Below the pieces are notes generated by a model. That model searched no databases, had not been told where the DNA came from, and was given only the letters and a program-made list of their open reading frames with translations. A DNA stretch of 64,000 nucleotides from MPNP01 sp963668325 (GTDB taxonomy: Bacteria > Pseudomonadota > Alphaproteobacteria > Rhodobacterales > Rhodobacteraceae). The position numbers and the translations under genes are program-made. Shown here in pieces: positions 1 to 8,888 of the stretch. How positions within the stretch are numbered: the first letter of the stretch is position 1; each line of letters opens with the position of its first letter. Location: assembly GCA_963668325.1 (NCBI GenBank), contig OY764222.1:620001-684000 (forward strand), in the 5' to 3' direction.

Positions 1-183
1 GACGGTTATTTTTGCAGCCGAGTTTTGAAACTAGATTTTGTGAGCAGATTTTCAAGGCAAGGCCTTGCCTGTATAAGTTGGTGATTGAATTATCTATGGG
101 ATAAAATCTACATATTTCATACATCCACAGAATAGGGGGATAGGACAATGGCCAATCTTGTGGTAATGAATGAACCAGATTTG
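1..183. other. Left-edge non-coding stretch with a small palindrome
   Basis: No convincing gene is visible in the first 183 bases. Positions 55-70 form a perfect 16-bp palindrome (AGGCAAGGCCTTGCCT) downstream of the minus-strand exporter gene. It is not followed by a T-run on either strand, so I do not call it a terminator. Confidence 0.4.
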
Positions 184-1131
184 CTATTGCTGCCTTGGCC
201 TCAATGGCAGAGACCTGATGGTGATAACAATTCCTGCCCCAACAATCATGGCGATGCCAACCATGCCCCAAGCATCGGGAATTTGAGACCAGATAACCCA
301 GCCCCAAAATCCCGCAAAGATCAAAAAACTGTACTCGAATATTGTTACAAAAGTAGGTTCGGCTACTTGGTAACCTTTAACCAGTCCAGCTACGGCAATG
401 ATTGAGCCGGAAGCTTGAATGACGGTCCAAAAAATAAATTCGGAAGTTAAGGGTTGCCAACCTGTCAAAAAAAATGGAGCCGGCTGTATCGTTTCAGGTG
501 AGAGATCCAGGTAGGTAAGTATAACCGAACCTAGCAGCCCAAAAACTCCAATCATGGCAAAAAAGCCCAACAATACCACGGAGGTTTTCTCGTCAGCACA
601 ATAATGTCGGGTAAGAATCTGTCCCAAAGCGTATAGAGCACCGGCCATCAATGGGAAAAGAGTGATTACACTCAAGTTGCCAAAATCGGGTTTCAGAACC
701 AATAATACACCGGTAAATCCCAACCCAGCACAAAGGACCCTGAGATATCCAACCTTGGTTTTAAAGAATAGGACTGAGAATGCCAGGATAAATAAAGGTG
801 AGCTGAAAAGGGAAGCCCCTGCTTCGGCTATAGGCATAAGGGCAAGAGAGCCAAAATAGAGAATCATTGAAGCCGCTATCAACGCGGAACGGATGAAGAC
901 AATTCCTGGCTTTTGAGGCCAAATACTGTAACCTTTATAGACACAATAGGCAATAATCGCAGTACAGCCAATTGAGGACCTGATGAAATGGAACTGCCAA
1001 ACACTGGCTTCCAGTGCGATAAACCCTACAAAGTTATCAATCAGGCCGATAATAAACATCGAAGGGATTATGAATAGCCCCCCTAGTAGAGTATTGGGGA
1101 TATTCGAAAGGAATCTGGAATTCAATTTCAA
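184..1131 (-). CDS. EamA-type DMT family transporter
   Basis: A 315-residue inner-membrane protein with about ten hydrophobic segments arranged as two EamA repeats, the usual size and layout of drug/metabolite exporters of the DMT superfamily (RhaT/YdcZ/RarD type). The C-terminus is short and basic (RSLPLRPRQQ), as expected for a cytoplasmic tail. The substrate cannot be read from sequence; relatives export amino acids or metabolites. The start assumed at 1131 is TTG with only a weak upstream purine run. An ATG about 24 codons further in would cut into the first membrane segment, so the upstream start is preferred. It lies 27 bp downstream of manC on the same strand, so the two may be co-transcribed. 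Confidence 0.85.
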   Translation of the reverse strand: MKLNSRFLSNIPNTLLGGLFIIPSMFIIGLIDNFVGFIALEASVWQFHFIRSSIGCTAIIAYCVYKGYSIWPQKPGIVFIRSALIAASMILYFGSLALMPIAEAGASLFSSPLFILAFSVLFFKTKVGYLRVLCAGLGFTGVLLVLKPDFGNLSVITLFPLMAGALYALGQILTRHYCADEKTSVVLLGFFAMIGVFGLLGSVILTYLDLSPETIQPAPFFLTGWQPLTSEFIFWTVIQASGSIIAVAGLVKGYQVAEPTFVTIFEYSFLIFAGFWGWVIWSQIPDAWGMVGIAMIVGAGIVITIRSLPLRPRQQ

Positions 1132-1158
1132 CCTGATTTCATTGCGACCTTAGGAGGG

Positions 1159-2601
1159 TTAGTCCTTGAGTCTGCCAAAATCATCCTCAAAACGAATAAT
1201 ATCATCTTCGCCAAGGTAGCTTCCGCATTGTACTTCAATAACCTCCAATTCTTCATCTCCCGGATTTCCCAACCTGTGTTTTGCCCCCAAGGGGATATAG
1301 GTTGATTGGTTTGGCTCAAGCGTGAGTATGGTGTCATCACAGGTCACTGTCGCAACACCTCTCACAACGGTCCAATGCTCCGAACGATGCCTGTGGGCTT
1401 GCAAGGAAAGATTTGCCTTGGGGTTGACCATCAGGGATTTCACCTGAAATCCCTCACCCTGACGAATACTTTCATAAGATCCCCAAGGCCTGAAAACTCG
1501 TTTATGCTCGGTCAGTTCATTACGGTCCTGGGCCTTTAATTCCGCCATGACCTTTTCCCCTTGGTCCAGTTTATCCAGGGTAGAAACCAAAATTGCATCG
1601 GATGTTTCAATAATTGCAGAGTCTTCTACTCCTACAGTTACAACCAAACGGTTGGTGGCTTTGACAATGTTTCCGGTAGAACCAACTGATATCACATCAC
1701 CTGTCAGGGAATTTTTGTCCCCATCTAGATCAGATACAGAATGTATTCGAGCCCAGTTACCAAGATCAGTCCAGGCAGAATTTACTTTAATTACTACCCC
1801 TTTTCTGGTTTTTTCCAGGAATGCCCTTTCAAAGGATTTTGGCGCCAATGATTCAAAAGTACCCCCGGGGATATAGTAGGGAGGATCAATTTCAGCTTGC
1901 TCATTTGCCGACCGTAAAGTAGCTAGATTGACCGGGTCCATACTTTCCAGCTCTGCCAGTAAGACCGAGGGTTTCATCAAATATATACCCAGGTTCCACA
2001 AGGATTTTTCCCATGCCAGGGTTGTATTCTCTCCTTTGGTCTCAGGCCTGTTTTGAAACTGGTCCAGCTTGTAAACATTCGGCTCCAATTGCTTGCCCAT
2101 TTGGGCATAGCCATAATCTGCCATATAGGTTTCAGGAGTTACCCCCAATGAAACAATCTTATTTTTCGAGGCCCAATTTACGCCCGAAACAATAGAGTGG
2201 TTGAAGGCATTGAGATCGCTGAAATATCCATCAGTTGGAAGTAATAGCAGGTTTGGATGACCATCAAACTCTGCAATTTGCAGAGCAGCCAGGGTTAGGG
2301 GAGGTAAGGAATTTTTCGGGGTCTTCTCAATAATGATCATTTTGGGATCAATTCCCAATTCCTTGCATTGTTCATGAGCAAAAAACCGATATTCATCAAG
2401 ACACAGAATGATGGGATCAAGGATATCCAGGCCAAAGTTCCTTAAACCTGAAACGCGGTCAATTGTTTCCTGAAACAGGGATTTGCTTCCTAATATTGGG
2501 AGAAATTGCTTTGGTGATTTTTGTCGCGAAAGGGGCCATAATCGTGTCCCCCATCCCCCTGCTAATATAACAGGTTGTATTTGAGCATTGTTGTTTGCCA
2601 T
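1159..2601 (-). CDS. manC: Mannose-1-phosphate guanylyltransferase / mannose-6-phosphate isomerase
   Basis: A 480-residue bifunctional type II enzyme making GDP-mannose (GTP + mannose-1-P) for surface polysaccharides, in the cytoplasm. The N-terminal nucleotidyltransferase carries the signature GGWGTRLWPLSRQKSPKQF at residues 15-33. The C-terminal cupin has the phosphomannose-isomerase signature HRHRSEHW at 403-410, with YIPLGAKHRLGN behind it. Length fits the AlgA/ManC/CpsB family. Some usually conserved positions differ: PTDGYF replaces the common PSDH, EKTPKNSLPP replaces the usual EPxxRNTAP, and WNLGIY replaces WNSGMF. It is therefore a divergent member, and GDP-mannose specificity is inferred from the overall architecture. 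It is divergently transcribed from aruH across a 198-bp AT-rich gap that probably holds both promoters. Confidence 0.88.
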   Translation of the reverse strand: MANNNAQIQPVILAGGWGTRLWPLSRQKSPKQFLPILGSKSLFQETIDRVSGLRNFGLDILDPIILCLDEYRFFAHEQCKELGIDPKMIIIEKTPKNSLPPLTLAALQIAEFDGHPNLLLLPTDGYFSDLNAFNHSIVSGVNWASKNKIVSLGVTPETYMADYGYAQMGKQLEPNVYKLDQFQNRPETKGENTTLAWEKSLWNLGIYLMKPSVLLAELESMDPVNLATLRSANEQAEIDPPYYIPGGTFESLAPKSFERAFLEKTRKGVVIKVNSAWTDLGNWARIHSVSDLDGDKNSLTGDVISVGSTGNIVKATNRLVVTVGVEDSAIIETSDAILVSTLDKLDQGEKVMAELKAQDRNELTEHKRVFRPWGSYESIRQGEGFQVKSLMVNPKANLSLQAHRHRSEHWTVVRGVATVTCDDTILTLEPNQSTYIPLGAKHRLGNPGDEELEVIEVQCGSYLGEDDIIRFEDDFGRLKD

Positions 2602-2799
2602 TACAAAGTAACCATTCAGAAAAAAAAATCTACCTCAAAGGGCTTAGAAGCCCTACTATATTGGGTTCAAATTATCGAATTTCCAATTTAATAGGTTAAA
2701 TCCCTAAATTTGATTTTTGTCAATAAATCAAAAATCAAAAGCAGTTATACAAATACACTTTCACCCCTATGAAAGTTTCCAGATGTTTGGAGGATTCGC

Positions 2800-3966
2800 A
2801 TGAATTATGCTCCGATTACTGATCGGCTAATGAACCTTGGGTCAGATAAATGGAAGCTCCATTTTCATACAAGAAAGTTAAAGGAACTGGGCGAACCTGT
2901 TATCGAATTAACCATAGGTGAACCCGATTTACCTCCAGACAAGGAGGTACTTGATGCCCTCACAACTTCACTTTATTCTGGTAGAACAAAATATTCTTAT
3001 GGCCGTGGCGAACCAAATACCCTGAAGGCTATAGCCGATAAATACACCAAAACCAGGGGGTACCAGGTTGACGAAGAAAATGTAATTTATTTTCCAGGCA
3101 CCCAAACGGCAATATTTGCTACCCTTCTAGGATTGACTGATGGCCAAGATTCCATTTTGGTGGGAGATCCCTACTATGCCACCTATGAGGGGCTAATTGC
3201 TTCGACAGGAGCAAAGAGAATTTCGGTTCCATTAAAAAAAGAACATGGTTTCAGGATGCAGGCTACAGATCTGGAAAAGGCCATCAGGGAGGATTCTCGC
3301 TTATTACTCCTCAACAACCCCAACAATCCCACCGGATCCGTTCTTTCCAAGGGTGAAGTAAAGGATATTTGCCGTGTTTGTGAGAAACATGGCCTTTGGA
3401 TCCTGGCTGACGAGGTATATGACAACCTAGTATATGAAGGTGAGTTCTATTCACCATTAATGGAAGCGAAATACCGGGACCGGGTGATTAGTGTTGCCTC
3501 GGTCTCCAAGACCTATGGCGTTCCCGGATTCAGGAGTGGCTGGGTTGTTGGTCCCAAGGAATTTTGCCATCGTCTGGTTTCCCTTGCCGAAACCATGCTA
3601 TTTGGTGGGGTGCCCTTTATTGCTGATGCAACTGCTTTTGCCCTAAATTCATCCAGTGATTTCGTTGATCGAATGGGTCGGTCCTATGCCCATCGGGCCA
3701 AATTGATCAAGGATGCACTTTCCCCATCAAACAAGATAATTCCCTTTCCACCAAACGCAGGCATGTTCTTTCTTATTGATGTTTCGGGAACGGGTATGGA
3801 TGGTGAGGAATTTGCCTGGAATCTTCTGGAGGCAAAAAAAGTGGCTGTGATGCCAGGTAATTCCTTTGGAAGCAATGCTACATCCTTTGTTCGTTTAAGT
3901 TTGACCGTTGAAGATGAATTGCTGTTAGAAGCATGCAAGAGAATCAGATCATTTGTTCAGGATTAG
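2800..3966 (+). CDS. aruH: Class I/II PLP aminotransferase, probably arginine:pyruvate transaminase
   Basis: A 388-residue fold-type I aminotransferase. Visible features are NNPNNPTG at 172-179, ADEVYDNL at 203-210 (Asp and Tyr holding the cofactor), the PLP lysine in SVSKTYGVPGFRSGW (Lys237), and Arg245 for substrate carboxylate binding. Length and N-terminus resemble AruH, which converts L-arginine plus pyruvate to 2-ketoarginine and alanine. The assignment rests mainly on the next gene, 12 bp downstream, which is an AruI-type decarboxylase; this aruH-aruI pairing is the known arginine transaminase operon. A TTTGGAGGA run precedes the ATG. A broader-specificity aromatic or aspartate-type transaminase remains possible. 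Confidence 0.75.
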   Translation: MNYAPITDRLMNLGSDKWKLHFHTRKLKELGEPVIELTIGEPDLPPDKEVLDALTTSLYSGRTKYSYGRGEPNTLKAIADKYTKTRGYQVDEENVIYFPGTQTAIFATLLGLTDGQDSILVGDPYYATYEGLIASTGAKRISVPLKKEHGFRMQATDLEKAIREDSRLLLLNNPNNPTGSVLSKGEVKDICRVCEKHGLWILADEVYDNLVYEGEFYSPLMEAKYRDRVISVASVSKTYGVPGFRSGWVVGPKEFCHRLVSLAETMLFGGVPFIADATAFALNSSSDFVDRMGRSYAHRAKLIKDALSPSNKIIPFPPNAGMFFLIDVSGTGMDGEEFAWNLLEAKKVAVMPGNSFGSNATSFVRLSLTVEDELLLEACKRIRSFVQD

Positions 3967-3978
3967 GGTTGGCAAGCA

Positions 3979-5586
3979 ATGAAAAATAAAACAAACACTC
4001 AAGAGAAGGTCCCTTTCGGCAAGGTACTGATTTCCTGCCTGGAAGAGTTGGGAGTTGAATTGGTTTTTGGCATACCTGGTGTCCATACTGTAGAATTATA
4101 CAGGTACCTGAGCAACTCAACCATTCGCCACATTACCCCCAGGCACGAACAGGGAGCTGGTTTCATGGCCGATGGGTACGCCAGGGTATCTGGAAAACCA
4201 GGGGTTTGTTTTTTGATTACAGGACCAGGATTAACCAATGCCTTGACTCCTATGGCCCAGGCCAGAGCAGATTCCATCCCAATGGTTGTTATTTCAACTG
4301 CCAATCCGCCTCCTCGGACGAGGAATGATTTTGGTCGACTTCACGAATTACCGGATCAGACTGGGTTGTTAAAGAAATTGGCGGTCTATCATCATCGAAT
4401 GGACGATCCTGAAAGGCTTCCAGAGATACTGAAGGAGGCTTTTACCAGGCACTTGACCAATCGACCAGGACCTATCCACATCGAATTACCCTTGGATGTG
4501 ATTTCTTCACGGATAAAGAGCACCCAACCGGTCAGTAAAACCGAAGTCAAAGCACCTGAATCGGGAGAAATCAAAAGAATTGTTGAACTCTGCCAAAAGG
4601 CAGGGGAGATCTCAATAATTGCTGGGGGTGGGGCAACCAAGGCCGGGAGTCTGATTGTTCAGCTTGCCGAGCGTCTTGATGCACCATTGATCACTACTAT
4701 TAATGCCCGAGGGATAGGCAAGAGGAATGAATTATCTGTACCGTTAAGCCCATCCCTGGAAACGACCAGAAAGTTTTTGGAGGCTTCGGACCTTGTTCTT
4801 GCTCTTGGGACAGAATTTGGTCCCACTGATTTCGAAATTTATAAATCTCTTCCTAGTATAAAGTTCAAATCCCTGGTTCGGGTGGACATTGATGAAACGC
4901 AACTGACCAGAGGACCATCCGCTGAAATTTCCATTTGCTCAGATGTAGGATGTTTTGTGGAAGAGTTCTTAAGGGAGCTGCCCACCCAAAGCAGGAATAC
5001 AGATGGTAAACTTCAAGCCAGGCAATGTATCAAGGAGGCCAAAGCACAATTATCCCGGGAGGAATTGAAATATATAGAAATCATCCATGCGATTCAGGAA
5101 GTATTGCCTGATTGTTATCTGATAGGTGATTCAACCCAGATTTCCTATGCCGGGAACCTATATTGCCATATTCACCGTGATAACGGGTGGTTTAATGCCG
5201 CTACTGGCTACGGTGCCCTTGGCTATTCGGTGCCGGCAGCAATCGGAGCATCACTGGCAGATTCCTCGTCACCGGTGGTTTGTCTTGTCGGAGATGGAGG
5301 ATTCCAATTTACTCTGACAGAACTGGGGACAGCTGTGGATGAACAGGTGCCTGTTAAATTTGTTGTGTTCAATAATCATGGGTATGGTGAAATCAAGCAC
5401 TACATGATGGACCAGGGCATTGAACCCATTGGCGTAGATCCTTCACCCCCAGATTTTGAATGTATTGCCCAAGCGTATGGGGTACCTTTTGGCAGGGTAC
5501 AAACCATTGACCAGTTAAAATTTCTGCTAAAGCAATCTAATCAGGATAATTCACCACAAATTATTGAGTATTTCGAAAAGAATTGA
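3979..5586 (+). CDS. aruI: ThDP-dependent 2-oxo acid decarboxylase, probably 2-ketoarginine decarboxylase
   Basis: A 535-residue thiamine diphosphate enzyme of the acetolactate synthase-like superfamily. The N-terminal PYR domain has FGIPGVHTVELY (30-41) and the catalytic glutamate in RHEQGAGFMADGYAR (Glu57). The C-terminal PP domain has the GDG...NN cofactor motif (VCLVGDGGFQFT...VFNNHGYGEI). The family includes AruI, which decarboxylates 5-guanidino-2-oxopentanoate to 4-guanidinobutyraldehyde. Its position directly after a putative aruH supports that role over acetolactate synthase, and no small regulatory subunit gene is next to it. The downstream steps (a guanidinobutyraldehyde dehydrogenase, then guanidinobutyrase) may be supplied by genes near 14-18 kb. 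Confidence 0.75.
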   Translation: MKNKTNTQEKVPFGKVLISCLEELGVELVFGIPGVHTVELYRYLSNSTIRHITPRHEQGAGFMADGYARVSGKPGVCFLITGPGLTNALTPMAQARADSIPMVVISTANPPPRTRNDFGRLHELPDQTGLLKKLAVYHHRMDDPERLPEILKEAFTRHLTNRPGPIHIELPLDVISSRIKSTQPVSKTEVKAPESGEIKRIVELCQKAGEISIIAGGGATKAGSLIVQLAERLDAPLITTINARGIGKRNELSVPLSPSLETTRKFLEASDLVLALGTEFGPTDFEIYKSLPSIKFKSLVRVDIDETQLTRGPSAEISICSDVGCFVEEFLRELPTQSRNTDGKLQARQCIKEAKAQLSREELKYIEIIHAIQEVLPDCYLIGDSTQISYAGNLYCHIHRDNGWFNAATGYGALGYSVPAAIGASLADSSSPVVCLVGDGGFQFTLTELGTAVDEQVPVKFVVFNNHGYGEIKHYMMDQGIEPIGVDPSPPDFECIAQAYGVPFGRVQTIDQLKFLLKQSNQDNSPQIIEYFEKN

Positions 5587-5698
5587 GCCCTGTCAGTTAG
5601 AATCAATTAGGATAAATGGGACAATCAATTTTTGTACCTTGAAACAATTTAGGCCCAGAAACATCTGATTAGAATCAAAATGTACTGAAGAACAAGAT

Positions 5699-6244
5699 AT
5701 GAAAACCGCGGATAAGAAATTTGAAGAAGAAAATCCTTCCGAAAAGGAGGATGGTGAGGATTTTTGGAATGCAATTATCAACAACGAGCAGGGTTTGCGA
5801 GATGAGATTCTTAAGAATAACAATAAAGAAGATCGGCGAAGTCTTTGGAAAAAGATCGAAGGGTTTGGTGCAAATACCGGCATGAAAGTCCCAAGTCAGA
5901 TCCTAAACACCAATTATGAAAACAAATATGACGAGAAATCACTATTTGAAAAAATAAGTAAATTTGCCCTAGTAGCAGGGAAAAAGGTTATATTACAAGT
6001 CCTTGTTTTGTATTATTGCCTGCTGGATAAAGATACACCAACCTGGGCCAAAACAACCATAATCGGGGCATTGGGGTATTTTATCTTCCCTCTTGATGCC
6101 ATTCCGGATATTATAACTGGGATTGGTTATTCGGATGATTTTGGGGTATTAGTCTTTGCAATGGGAACTGTTATTGCCCATATTAAAGAGGAACACAAGA
6201 AAAGGGCCAAAGAACAGATTAGCAGGATTTTCGGAAAAAGTTGA
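5699..6244 (+). CDS. YkvA-like DUF1232 membrane protein
   Basis: A 181-residue protein with a charged, Glu/Lys-rich N-terminal half (about 1-85) and a C-terminal DUF1232 (YkvA) domain. The domain core is TTIIGALGYFIFPLDAIPD followed by an acidic GYSDDFGV stretch, predicted to be a short membrane hairpin. The family's function is unknown. It starts 112 bp after aruI and ends 12 bp before atpI, so it is probably the first gene of the F0 ATP synthase transcript. A membrane-linked accessory role is only an inference from that position. Confidence 0.75.
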   Translation: MKTADKKFEEENPSEKEDGEDFWNAIINNEQGLRDEILKNNNKEDRRSLWKKIEGFGANTGMKVPSQILNTNYENKYDEKSLFEKISKFALVAGKKVILQVLVLYYCLLDKDTPTWAKTTIIGALGYFIFPLDAIPDIITGIGYSDDFGVLVFAMGTVIAHIKEEHKKRAKEQISRIFGKS

Positions 6245-6256
6245 GATACGGTAGTT

Positions 6257-6550
6257 ATGGATGGGTCTGACGATTCTGACCAAAAAAAATCCCTTCATCA
6301 ACGCATCAGGGATTTAGAGGAAGACATTAACCCACCCGAGAAGGAAGAAAGTCCGATTTCGCAAGCAAATATGGCTTGGCGAATGGTCATAGATCTGGTT
6401 GCTGGTGTTGGTTTGGGCTTTGTTGTTGGTTATGGTTTGGATATTTTATTTGATACAAAACCTTTAAATATGGTCTTGTTTGTATTATTAGGTTTTGGAG
6501 CAGGAATTAACTTGATGTTGAGGACTGCAAAGGAAATGAATAGTAAGTAA
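6257..6550 (+). CDS. atpI: F0F1 ATP synthase assembly protein I (AtpI/AtpZ family)
   Basis: A 97-residue protein with a charged N-terminus and two hydrophobic helices (about 39-62 and 70-88), the usual layout of the small AtpI/AtpZ proteins that precede F0 genes and are linked to c-ring assembly or Mg2+ handling. It is followed 65 bp later by atpB. The position is typical of alphaproteobacterial F0 operons, where F0 and F1 genes lie in separate clusters. Confidence 0.85.
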   Translation: MDGSDDSDQKKSLHQRIRDLEEDINPPEKEESPISQANMAWRMVIDLVAGVGLGFVVGYGLDILFDTKPLNMVLFVLLGFGAGINLMLRTAKEMNSK

Positions 6551-6615
6551 GATTGTTATATCGGGTGTACCTGAAATAAAAGCTGCATAAGGGAATTTTC
6601 CCCGTTAAGTGAGAG

Positions 6616-7371
6616 ATGGCGACAGAATCAGAGGCAGAAAAGGGTTTGGAAATCCACCCAATGGACCAATTTCTGGTAAAACCAGTTTTGGGTGATGGCC
6701 CGCTTTTGTGGTATTCCTTCAGTAATACTGCCATGTGGATGGCAATAACACTATTGGGAGTCATTATTTTTTTGGTCGTGGGAACTCGCAAGAAGGCTTA
6801 TGTTCCTGACCGCTTTCAAATGGTCGTGGAATTAATCTATGGTTTTGTCCGCAACATGGTCCAGGATGTAGCAGGGCGAGATGCATTACCGTTTTTCCCC
6901 TATATTATGACTGCCTTCATGTTTGTCGTATTTTCAAATGTGTTGGGTCTCATTCCCATGAGTTTCACCCCAACTTCTCATATTGCAGTTACCGCCACCT
7001 TGGCTCTGGTAGTTTTTATAACGGTTACCATTATCGGTTTCGTCAAGCACGGTCTGGGCTTTTTGGGCCTGTTCTGGATTTCTTCGGCCCCCCTACTTCT
7101 CCGTCCGGTGTTAGCAGTGATTGAACTTATGTCCTACTTTGTAAGACCAATCAGTCACTCAATCAGGTTGGCAGGCAATATGATGGCCGGGCATGCAATG
7201 ATAAAGGTTTTTGCTGCTTTTGCAGGTGTCATGGGGTTTGGGGCTTTTGTGCCGATAATAGCAATATCCGCAGTTTATGGGTTGGAACTACTGGTAGCTT
7301 TCATCCAGGCCTATGTGTTTACAATTCTAACTTGTGTTTATTTGAAGGATGCCCTGCATCCTCAGCATTAA
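6616..7371 (+). CDS. atpB: F0F1 ATP synthase subunit a
   Basis: A 251-residue polytopic membrane protein forming the stator half-channels for protons. It has the conserved region with the essential arginine in the helix read as SIRLAGNMMAGHAM (about residues 186-199), and the C-terminal segment ELLVAFIQAYVFTIL typical of subunit a. Length is normal for alphaproteobacteria. The gene is 31 bp upstream of atpE, and an AAGCAAGGAG ribosome-binding run lies between them. Confidence 0.95.
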   Translation: MATESEAEKGLEIHPMDQFLVKPVLGDGPLLWYSFSNTAMWMAITLLGVIIFLVVGTRKKAYVPDRFQMVVELIYGFVRNMVQDVAGRDALPFFPYIMTAFMFVVFSNVLGLIPMSFTPTSHIAVTATLALVVFITVTIIGFVKHGLGFLGLFWISSAPLLLRPVLAVIELMSYFVRPISHSIRLAGNMMAGHAMIKVFAAFAGVMGFGAFVPIIAISAVYGLELLVAFIQAYVFTILTCVYLKDALHPQH

Positions 7372-7402
7372 ATTTACGTATCAACTAAGCAAGGAGTAAA
7401 TT

Positions 7403-7639
7403 ATGGAAGGCGATTTGAATACAATGGGCGCACTCATTGGGGCTGGTTTGGCCTGTACTGGGATGGGTGGCGCTGCCATTGGTGTTGGTCATGTGGCAGG
7501 AAACTATTTGGCAGGGGCTCTTAGGAATCCGTCGGCGGCCCAATCCCAGACAGCCATGCTGTTTATTGGAATTGCCTTTGCCGAAGCTTTTGGTATCTTT
7601 TCCTTCCTCGTAGCTTTGTTGTTGATGTTTGCGCTCTAA
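7403..7639 (+). CDS. atpE: F0F1 ATP synthase subunit c
   Basis: A 78-residue two-helix hairpin that builds the rotor ring. The polar loop contains ALRNPSAA. The second helix carries the proton-binding carboxylate in GIAFAEAFGIFSF (Glu within the Phe-Ala-Glu-Ala sequence). There is a strong Shine-Dalgarno (AAGGAG) in front of the ATG, fitting the high stoichiometry of this subunit. I see no sodium-type ligand set, so a proton enzyme is likely. Confidence 0.95.
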   Translation: MEGDLNTMGALIGAGLACTGMGGAAIGVGHVAGNYLAGALRNPSAAQSQTAMLFIGIAFAEAFGIFSFLVALLLMFAL

Positions 7640-7643
7640 ATTG

Positions 7644-7668
7644 ATCTTGGAAGACCCAAGTCTTCGAT
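7644..7668 (+). promoter_or_regulatory. Intercistronic hairpin after atpE
   Basis: Just after the atpE stop, GAAGAC (7650-7655) and GTCTTC (7660-7665) can pair around a CCAA loop. An alternative stem CTTGG/CCAAG overlaps it. No U-run follows. Its place after the most abundant F0 subunit fits an mRNA-stabilising or attenuating element, but that role is inferred. Confidence 0.4.
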
Positions 7669-7689
7669 TTAGGTTCGGGAATTTAACTA

Positions 7690-8223
7690 GTGGCGACTGA
7701 AACTAATGTAAGTGAACAGGCTGGTATACCCCAGCTGGAATTTTCTTCATTTCCCAATCAGATCCTGTGGTTGGTGGTTTTTCTATTTGCCATCTTTCTG
7801 GTGGTTCGGAGCGTGGCAATCCCTCGTATTGGACAGATCGTCTCCCAGCGAGAAAAACGTATCCAGGCCGACCTGGAGGATGCACGCAAGTTGAACGAAA
7901 AGATTGAAGGGTTGGAAAGCGCGGTTGCCGATACCCTGGCCGAAGCAAAAAGGTATTCTGAAGGAAAAGCATCGGAAACCCGAAATGAAATTCTGGAGAT
8001 GCAAAACCGGGCGTTGGAAGAGGCCGAAGTAACCGTCAGGGCTGAAGTTGAAGAAGCAGAGAAAAGAATTGAAGCCATCCAGGAAGAGGCTCTCACCAAC
8101 GTGCGGGCCATTGCCCATGAGGCAGCCGTTGAAATTGTAAATCAGATTGTCCCGAAAAGGGGAATTGTTGATGAAATTTCAGGGGCATTGGATGCCAGGA
8201 TGCAGGAAAAACCCAATGAATAA
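7690..8223 (+). CDS. F0F1 ATP synthase subunit b'
   Basis: A 177-residue stator subunit: an N-terminal membrane helix (about 25-45) followed by a long Glu/Lys/Arg/Ala-rich coiled coil. Photosynthetic and many other alphaproteobacteria carry a duplicated b gene (b and b') in this order. The start is GTG at 7690. The 3' end overlaps the next gene by 8 bp (AATGAATAA), showing tight translational coupling with atpF. Confidence 0.9.
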   Translation: MATETNVSEQAGIPQLEFSSFPNQILWLVVFLFAIFLVVRSVAIPRIGQIVSQREKRIQADLEDARKLNEKIEGLESAVADTLAEAKRYSEGKASETRNEILEMQNRALEEAEVTVRAEVEEAEKRIEAIQEEALTNVRAIAHEAAVEIVNQIVPKRGIVDEISGALDARMQEKPNE

Positions 8224-8779
8224 GTTTTTTCTTTCCCTAGTACTTCTATTGGGGCTGGTTGGTCCTGTTCAAGCTGCCAGCGGTCCTTTCTTTTCTTTGG
8301 GCAATACCGATTTTGTGGTATCAATTTCCTTTATCCTTTTCATCGCGGTCATCATCTACCTCAAGGCTCCGAAATTTGTTGCCAAACTAATTGATGGTCA
8401 AATTGCCAAGATTGAGGGACAGCTCAAAGAAGCTGCTTCAGTCAAGGAAGATACCCAGAAACTTTTCGAGAGTTTGCAAAATAAACAGAAAGAGGCCGAA
8501 GAGCAGGCCACTAGAATTAAAGAGCAAGCGCAGAAGGACAAGGACCTTGCTCTTGCTGAGGCTCAAAATACCATTCAGGGTCTGGTTGACCGGAAAATAC
8601 AGAATTCGAGAGAACAGGTTCGAACCAGCGAGGCCAAAGCCATTGCCAATATAAGAAACCAGGCGATTGATCTGGCCATAGACGCAGCGTCGGAGGTCAT
8701 TTTCCGCAGCATGGGTGGCGACGACCGCAGAACAATAATTGATCAATCAATCAAAGATATAAACAAGTATTTGAACTGA
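8216..8779 (+). CDS. atpF: F0F1 ATP synthase subunit b
   Basis: A 187-residue stator subunit b when started at the ATG at 8216, which overlaps the b' stop. A longer reading from 8147 is possible but would run deep into the b' gene. The N-terminus looks like a cleavable leader (MNKFFLSLVLLLGLVGPVQA), then FFSLGNTDFVVSISF leads into the membrane helix, then a coiled coil. Signal-like N-termini on subunit b are seen in Rhodobacter-type alphaproteobacteria. It closes the F0 operon and faces the convergent tup operon 109 bp away. Confidence 0.9.
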   Translation: MNKFFLSLVLLLGLVGPVQAASGPFFSLGNTDFVVSISFILFIAVIIYLKAPKFVAKLIDGQIAKIEGQLKEAASVKEDTQKLFESLQNKQKEAEEQATRIKEQAQKDKDLALAEAQNTIQGLVDRKIQNSREQVRTSEAKAIANIRNQAIDLAIDAASEVIFRSMGGDDRRTIIDQSIKDINKYLN

Positions 8780-8888
8780 TCAATCAATCAGCATTTCTCA
8801 ATAATTGCCTATATTGTTGTTGCAATAGCAGCAATATCCTCAACGACCAAACGGTTGGATTATTTTAGAAAGGTCAAGGATTTTCTCC

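Noticed and set aside
148..405. Open frame on the + strand at the left edge
   Set aside because: It lies antisense over the 3' end of the DMT exporter and has no family character.
7703..8118. Several overlapping minus-strand frames across atpB'
   Set aside because: They are shadows of the coiled-coil gene; composition is the mirror of its Glu/Lys-rich codons.
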